Assembly: GCA_040880365.1 (NCBI GenBank)
Contig: JBBDIO010000008.1
Span: 1 to 9,113, forward strand
Reading direction: 5' to 3'
DNA length: 9,113 nt
Source of the DNA: JBBDIO01 sp040880365
GTDB lineage: Bacteria; Chloroflexota; Anaerolineae; Caldilineales; Caldilineaceae
Numbering within the stretch: position 1 is the stretch's first letter; each line of letters opens with the position of its first letter. Positions 6,626-9,113 of the stretch are shown here, one piece after another. The notes below the pieces were generated by a model. The model ran no database searches. It worked only from the letters and a program-made list of their open reading frames with translations, and was not told where the DNA came from. A program made the position numbers and the translations under genes.

Positions 6626-7765
6626 ATGGCAAAACCGATTATTGCGATTTTGGGGTTGGGGCTGCGCGGCGCGAGCATGGGGCTGGCGTTGCAGCGCGAA
6701 GAGGCCACTTTTGAGATTGTGGGCCACGACCGGGATCCCCAGGCGACCCAGGCGGCCAAACGCAGCGGCGCAGTCCACCGCACCGAGTGGAATCTGCACA
6801 ACGCGTGCGAAGGCGCAGATATGATTGTGCTGGCGCTGCCCTTTGCCGAATTAGAGGAGATGTTGGGTCACATTGCCGAAGACCTGAAGCCCGGCGCGCT
6901 GGTCTTTGCGCTGGTCAGCCTGATGCAGCCCACCATTGATCTGGCCGACCGTTTGTTGCCCAGCCATGCGCATTTTGTGGTGGGGCGGCCCGTGCTTTCG
7001 GGCGTGGGCGGACAGTTGGAACAGCGCGCCGATCTCTTTGAGGAGATCGTGTTTGCCCTCGCGCCCGGCTTGCAGACCGAAGCCGACGCGGTGCAACTCG
7101 CCAGCGACTATGTGGAACGGGTGGGCGCGACGCCGTTTTTTGTCGATGCCGCCGAACACGACGGGATTGTGGCCGGCGTGGAGCAATTGCCCCAGTTGCT
7201 GGCCGCGATTCTCATGCGCCAGGCAAGCGCCGCGCCGGGCTGGCGCGAGGCGCGGCGTCTGGCGGGGCGACAGTTTGCCCACGCCACCGAATTGGGACAG
7301 AGCGCCGAGCAGATTCTGGCCGCGCTGGAGCCGAATCGGGCCAACCTGTTACATCGCCTGCGCGCCCTGCACACCGAAATGGAAGCGTGGATGCAATGGC
7401 TGGCGGGCGAACCGGGGTCGGCCGCGCGTTCTGCCACTGCCGGACCTGCTGGGGGGTCTGCTGCAGAATCGCCTGCGGGCCAACTGCCTGCCGGTGAAGC
7501 GGCCGCGCCTACCAATGGGCATGTGGGCAGGAAAGCTACTGACAAAGACGGGGACACCGCGGCCGATCCGCTCTTGAAGGCGCTCACCGAAGCCACCCGC
7601 GCCCGCGCCGATTGGGAGACTTCGGCCATTTTGAAGAAGTGGGAAGAATTGCCCCAGAACGATGCCCCCAAATCGGGCGAATCGGGGTTCCTGCGCCAGA
7701 TGTTCTTTGGCAATCTCATGGGCCGGCGCGGCGGCGATTCTCGCGACCGGTCGGACAAGCGGTAG
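6626..7765 (+). CDS. TyrA-like (prephenate dehydrogenase fold) NAD(P)-binding protein
   Basis: The 379-residue protein opens with a Rossmann fingerprint, AILGLGLRGASMG (7-19), and an acidic residue after strand 2 (GHDRD, 33-37), suggesting NAD. The overall order matches prephenate/arogenate dehydrogenases: FALVSLMQPTID (94-105), HFVVGRPVLSG (116-126), HDGIVAGVEQLPQLLA (178-193) and the helical domain to about 260. The ligand residues do not match. The usual GGHPxAG histidine is R121, the SHLPH histidine is Q187, and the TR arginine that binds the side-chain carboxylate is E222 (AHATEL); a serine (S98) remains. A Gly/Ala/Pro linker (262-310) and a charged tail (to 379) are extra. Tyrosine biosynthesis is therefore doubtful; a divergent dehydrogenase or structural role is possible. 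No other aromatic pathway gene is present. It starts 9 nt after the HD gene and ends 4 nt before the GT2 gene. Confidence 0.82.
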   Translation: MAKPIIAILGLGLRGASMGLALQREEATFEIVGHDRDPQATQAAKRSGAVHRTEWNLHNACEGADMIVLALPFAELEEMLGHIAEDLKPGALVFALVSLMQPTIDLADRLLPSHAHFVVGRPVLSGVGGQLEQRADLFEEIVFALAPGLQTEADAVQLASDYVERVGATPFFVDAAEHDGIVAGVEQLPQLLAAILMRQASAAPGWREARRLAGRQFAHATELGQSAEQILAALEPNRANLLHRLRALHTEMEAWMQWLAGEPGSAARSATAGPAGGSAAESPAGQLPAGEAAAPTNGHVGRKATDKDGDTAADPLLKALTEATRARADWETSAILKKWEELPQNDAPKSGESGFLRQMFFGNLMGRRGGDSRDRSDKR

Positions 7766-7769
7766 ACGC

Positions 7770-8714
7770 GTGAAGCTCATTATTCAGATTCCCTGCTTCA
7801 ACGAAGCGGAGACCCTGCCCCAAACGATTGCCGATCTGCCGCGCCAGTTGCCGGGAATTGATAGCATCGAGTTTCTGATCATCGACGACGGCAGCCGTGA
7901 CGATACGATTGCCGTGGCGCGCGGGCTGGGTGTGCATCACATCGTGGCGCTGGAGTATAACCGGGGGCTGGCAAAGGCGTTTGCCGCGGGCGTGGATGCC
8001 GGTCTGCGCCTGGGCGCGGATATCATCGTCAATACCGATGCCGACAATCAATATTACGGCGCAGATATTGCCGAGTTGGTCGCGCCAATTGTGGCGGGGC
8101 AGGCCCAGATTGTGGTGGGCGACCGCGGCGTAGGACAAATTGCCCACTTTTCGCCCATCAAGCGGCTGTTGCAGCGCTTTGGTTCCTGGGTCATCTCTCA
8201 GGCCGCGGGCATCGCCATCCCCGACGCTACCAGCGGATTCCGCGCCATGACGCGCGAGGCCGTGCTCAACATGATGGTGCTGAGCCACTATTCCTATACG
8301 CTGGAAACGCTCATCCAGGCGGGGAGCCGGGGCACGCCCGTGCGCTTTGTGCCCGTGCGCACCCACGGGCCGACGCGCCCGTCGCGCTTGCAGACCAACA
8401 TGCTCCACTTTATGCTCCATTCGTCCATCACCATTGTGCGCGCCTATACGCTCTATCAGCCCCTGCGCCTCTTTGCCACGCTGGGCACCGCCTCGATTGT
8501 GGCGGGCACATTGCTGGGGCTGCGCTTCCTCTTTTTCTTCTTTTCGGGCAATGGCGCAGGCCATATCCAATCGCTGATTCTCACCGCGATTCTGCTCATC
8601 GTGGGCTTTCAGATTCTGCTGATTGGTCTGGTGGCGGATTTGGTGGGCTTCAACCGCAAGATCATGGAAAACATTCTCTATCGGCTGCGCAAGGCCCAAC
8701 TGGACGGCGACTGA
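7770..8714 (+). CDS. GT2 family glycosyltransferase, polyprenol-phosphate type, with two membrane helices
   Basis: The 314-residue protein starts with a GT-A domain: IIQIPCFNEAETL (4-16), the UDP-sugar-binding IIDDGS (37-42), NRGLAKAFAAGVDAG (64-78) and the metal-binding DAD at 90-92 in NTDADNQY. GDRG (117-120) and SGFRAMTREAV (155-165) are typical of DPM1/GtrB-like transferases. Two C-terminal hydrophobic segments (about 232-258 and 266-291) resemble the membrane hairpin of GtrB-like enzymes, which load a sugar onto undecaprenyl phosphate. Sugar and acceptor are inferred. The frame is open back to 7662, but the family N-terminus and the position 4 nt after the TyrA-like stop both favour the GTG at 7770; no clear ribosome-binding site precedes it, suggesting coupling. 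The stop overlaps the next start as TGATG. Confidence 0.92.
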   Translation: MKLIIQIPCFNEAETLPQTIADLPRQLPGIDSIEFLIIDDGSRDDTIAVARGLGVHHIVALEYNRGLAKAFAAGVDAGLRLGADIIVNTDADNQYYGADIAELVAPIVAGQAQIVVGDRGVGQIAHFSPIKRLLQRFGSWVISQAAGIAIPDATSGFRAMTREAVLNMMVLSHYSYTLETLIQAGSRGTPVRFVPVRTHGPTRPSRLQTNMLHFMLHSSITIVRAYTLYQPLRLFATLGTASIVAGTLLGLRFLFFFFSGNGAGHIQSLILTAILLIVGFQILLIGLVADLVGFNRKIMENILYRLRKAQLDGD

Positions 8715-8758
8715 TGGCGGCGACCGCGCTGCGACTGATGGCGGGGTCCCCGCTGCGG
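8711..8758 (+). repeat. Tandem 24-bp duplication at a stop/start junction
   Basis: Positions 8711-8734 and 8735-8758 match at 20 of 24 bases, and the block CGACTGATGGCGG recurs exactly at 8708 and 8732. Both copies contain CTGATG, so the duplication copied the stop/start overlap of the GT2 and GT4 genes. Because 24 bases are eight codons, the second ATG at 8738 is in frame with the first. Confidence 0.8.
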
Positions 8759-9113
8759 GTCTGCTATTTTGGGGCCTATCGCGATGAATATTCGCGCAAT
8801 CGCATCATGATCGAAGGCTTGCGCCGTAACGGGGTGGATGTGCAAATCTGCCACGAGACGCTGTGGCATGGCATCGAAGACCGGGTGCAGGCGACCCAGG
8901 GCGGGTGGCGGAGTCCGGCATTTCTGGGGCGCGTGCTGCGCAGCTATGCGCGCCTGGCGTGGCGGGGGCTGCGTCTGCGTGGACGCTATGATGTGATGGT
9001 GGTGGGCTATCCAGGGCAATTCGATGTCTGGCTGGCGCGTCTGCTCACCTGGCTGCACGGCACGCGGTTGGCCTGGGATATTTTCATGTCCATCTATCTC
9101 ATCGCGTTGGAGC
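8714..9113 (+). CDS. GT4-like (GT-B) glycosyltransferase, N-terminal part
   Basis: A frame of 133 codons is open to the right edge, so the C-terminus is missing. RVCYFGAYRDEYSRNRIMIEGLRRNGVDV (from residue 15) is a typical GT-B first strand and glycine-rich loop followed by the helix seen in GT4 transferases. YDVMVVGYPGQFDVWLARLL (92-111) and GTRLAWDIFMSIY (116-128) continue the N-terminal Rossmann domain that binds the acceptor. The donor-binding domain lies outside the window. The ATG at 8714 overlaps the GT2 stop; an ATG at 8738 (M9), arising from the tandem duplication, is an equally plausible start and lies closer to the conserved region. Position in the operon suggests it extends a glycan started by the GT2 enzyme, but that is inference. 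Confidence 0.82.
   Translation, partial: MAATALRLMAGSPLRVCYFGAYRDEYSRNRIMIEGLRRNGVDVQICHETLWHGIEDRVQATQGGWRSPAFLGRVLRSYARLAWRGLRLRGRYDVMVVGYPGQFDVWLARLLTWLHGTRLAWDIFMSIYLIALE

Noticed and set aside
7662..7769. A 36-codon N-terminal extension of the GT2 gene from an ATG at 7662
   Set aside because: It lies entirely within the TyrA-like coding sequence in another frame, and the GT2 family normally begins a few residues before the PCFNE motif, matching the GTG at 7770.

Overview
The window is GC-rich, densely packed bacterial DNA with eight complete or nearly complete genes in two divergent transcription units, plus the first codons of a further gene at the left edge and the start of a truncated gene at the right edge. 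I see no mobile elements, RNA genes, CRISPR arrays or phage genes. The gene content fits a free-living, envelope-rich bacterium: a LonC/YcbZ-type Lon relative, membrane-anchored glycosidase-like and solute-binding proteins, a site-2 protease, an HD protein, a TyrA-like dehydrogenase and glycosyltransferases. My guess is Chloroflexota (Anaerolineae/Caldilineae-like), but this rests on general resemblance only and is low confidence.

Left half, minus strand (read right to left from about 5000): a promoter with a -35/-10 pair lies immediately upstream of a membrane-anchored clan GH-A glycoside hydrolase-like protein. It is followed after 24 nt by a membrane-anchored family 3 solute-binding protein. 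After a 129-nt gap comes a large Lon-like AAA+/Ser-Lys protease, and 89 nt beyond its stop a new gene with a strong ribosome binding site runs off the edge.

Centre (4965-5262): a divergent intergenic region of about 300 bases. It holds the minus-strand promoter, a plus-strand extended -10 promoter, and a leader of roughly 150 nt with a 14-bp tandem repeat and a hairpin ahead of the site-2 protease gene.

Right half, plus strand: M50 site-2 protease, HD-domain protein, TyrA-like NAD(P)-binding dehydrogenase, GT2 glycosyltransferase with two C-terminal membrane helices, and the N-terminal part of a GT4-like glycosyltransferase. Gaps are 13, 9 and 4 nt and the last pair overlaps by one base (TGATG), so this is almost certainly one operon. 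The two glycosyltransferases suggest polyprenol-linked glycan or glycolipid assembly at the membrane. How the protease, HD protein and TyrA-like protein relate to that is not visible from sequence.

The points most worth a second look are these: the TyrA-like protein lacks nearly all the residues known to bind prephenate; the Lon-like protease has altered Walker motifs; the glycosidase-like gene looks leaderless; and small in-frame tandem duplications recur in several genes, including one that duplicated a stop/start junction. I did not find a clear, previously undescribed multi-gene system.
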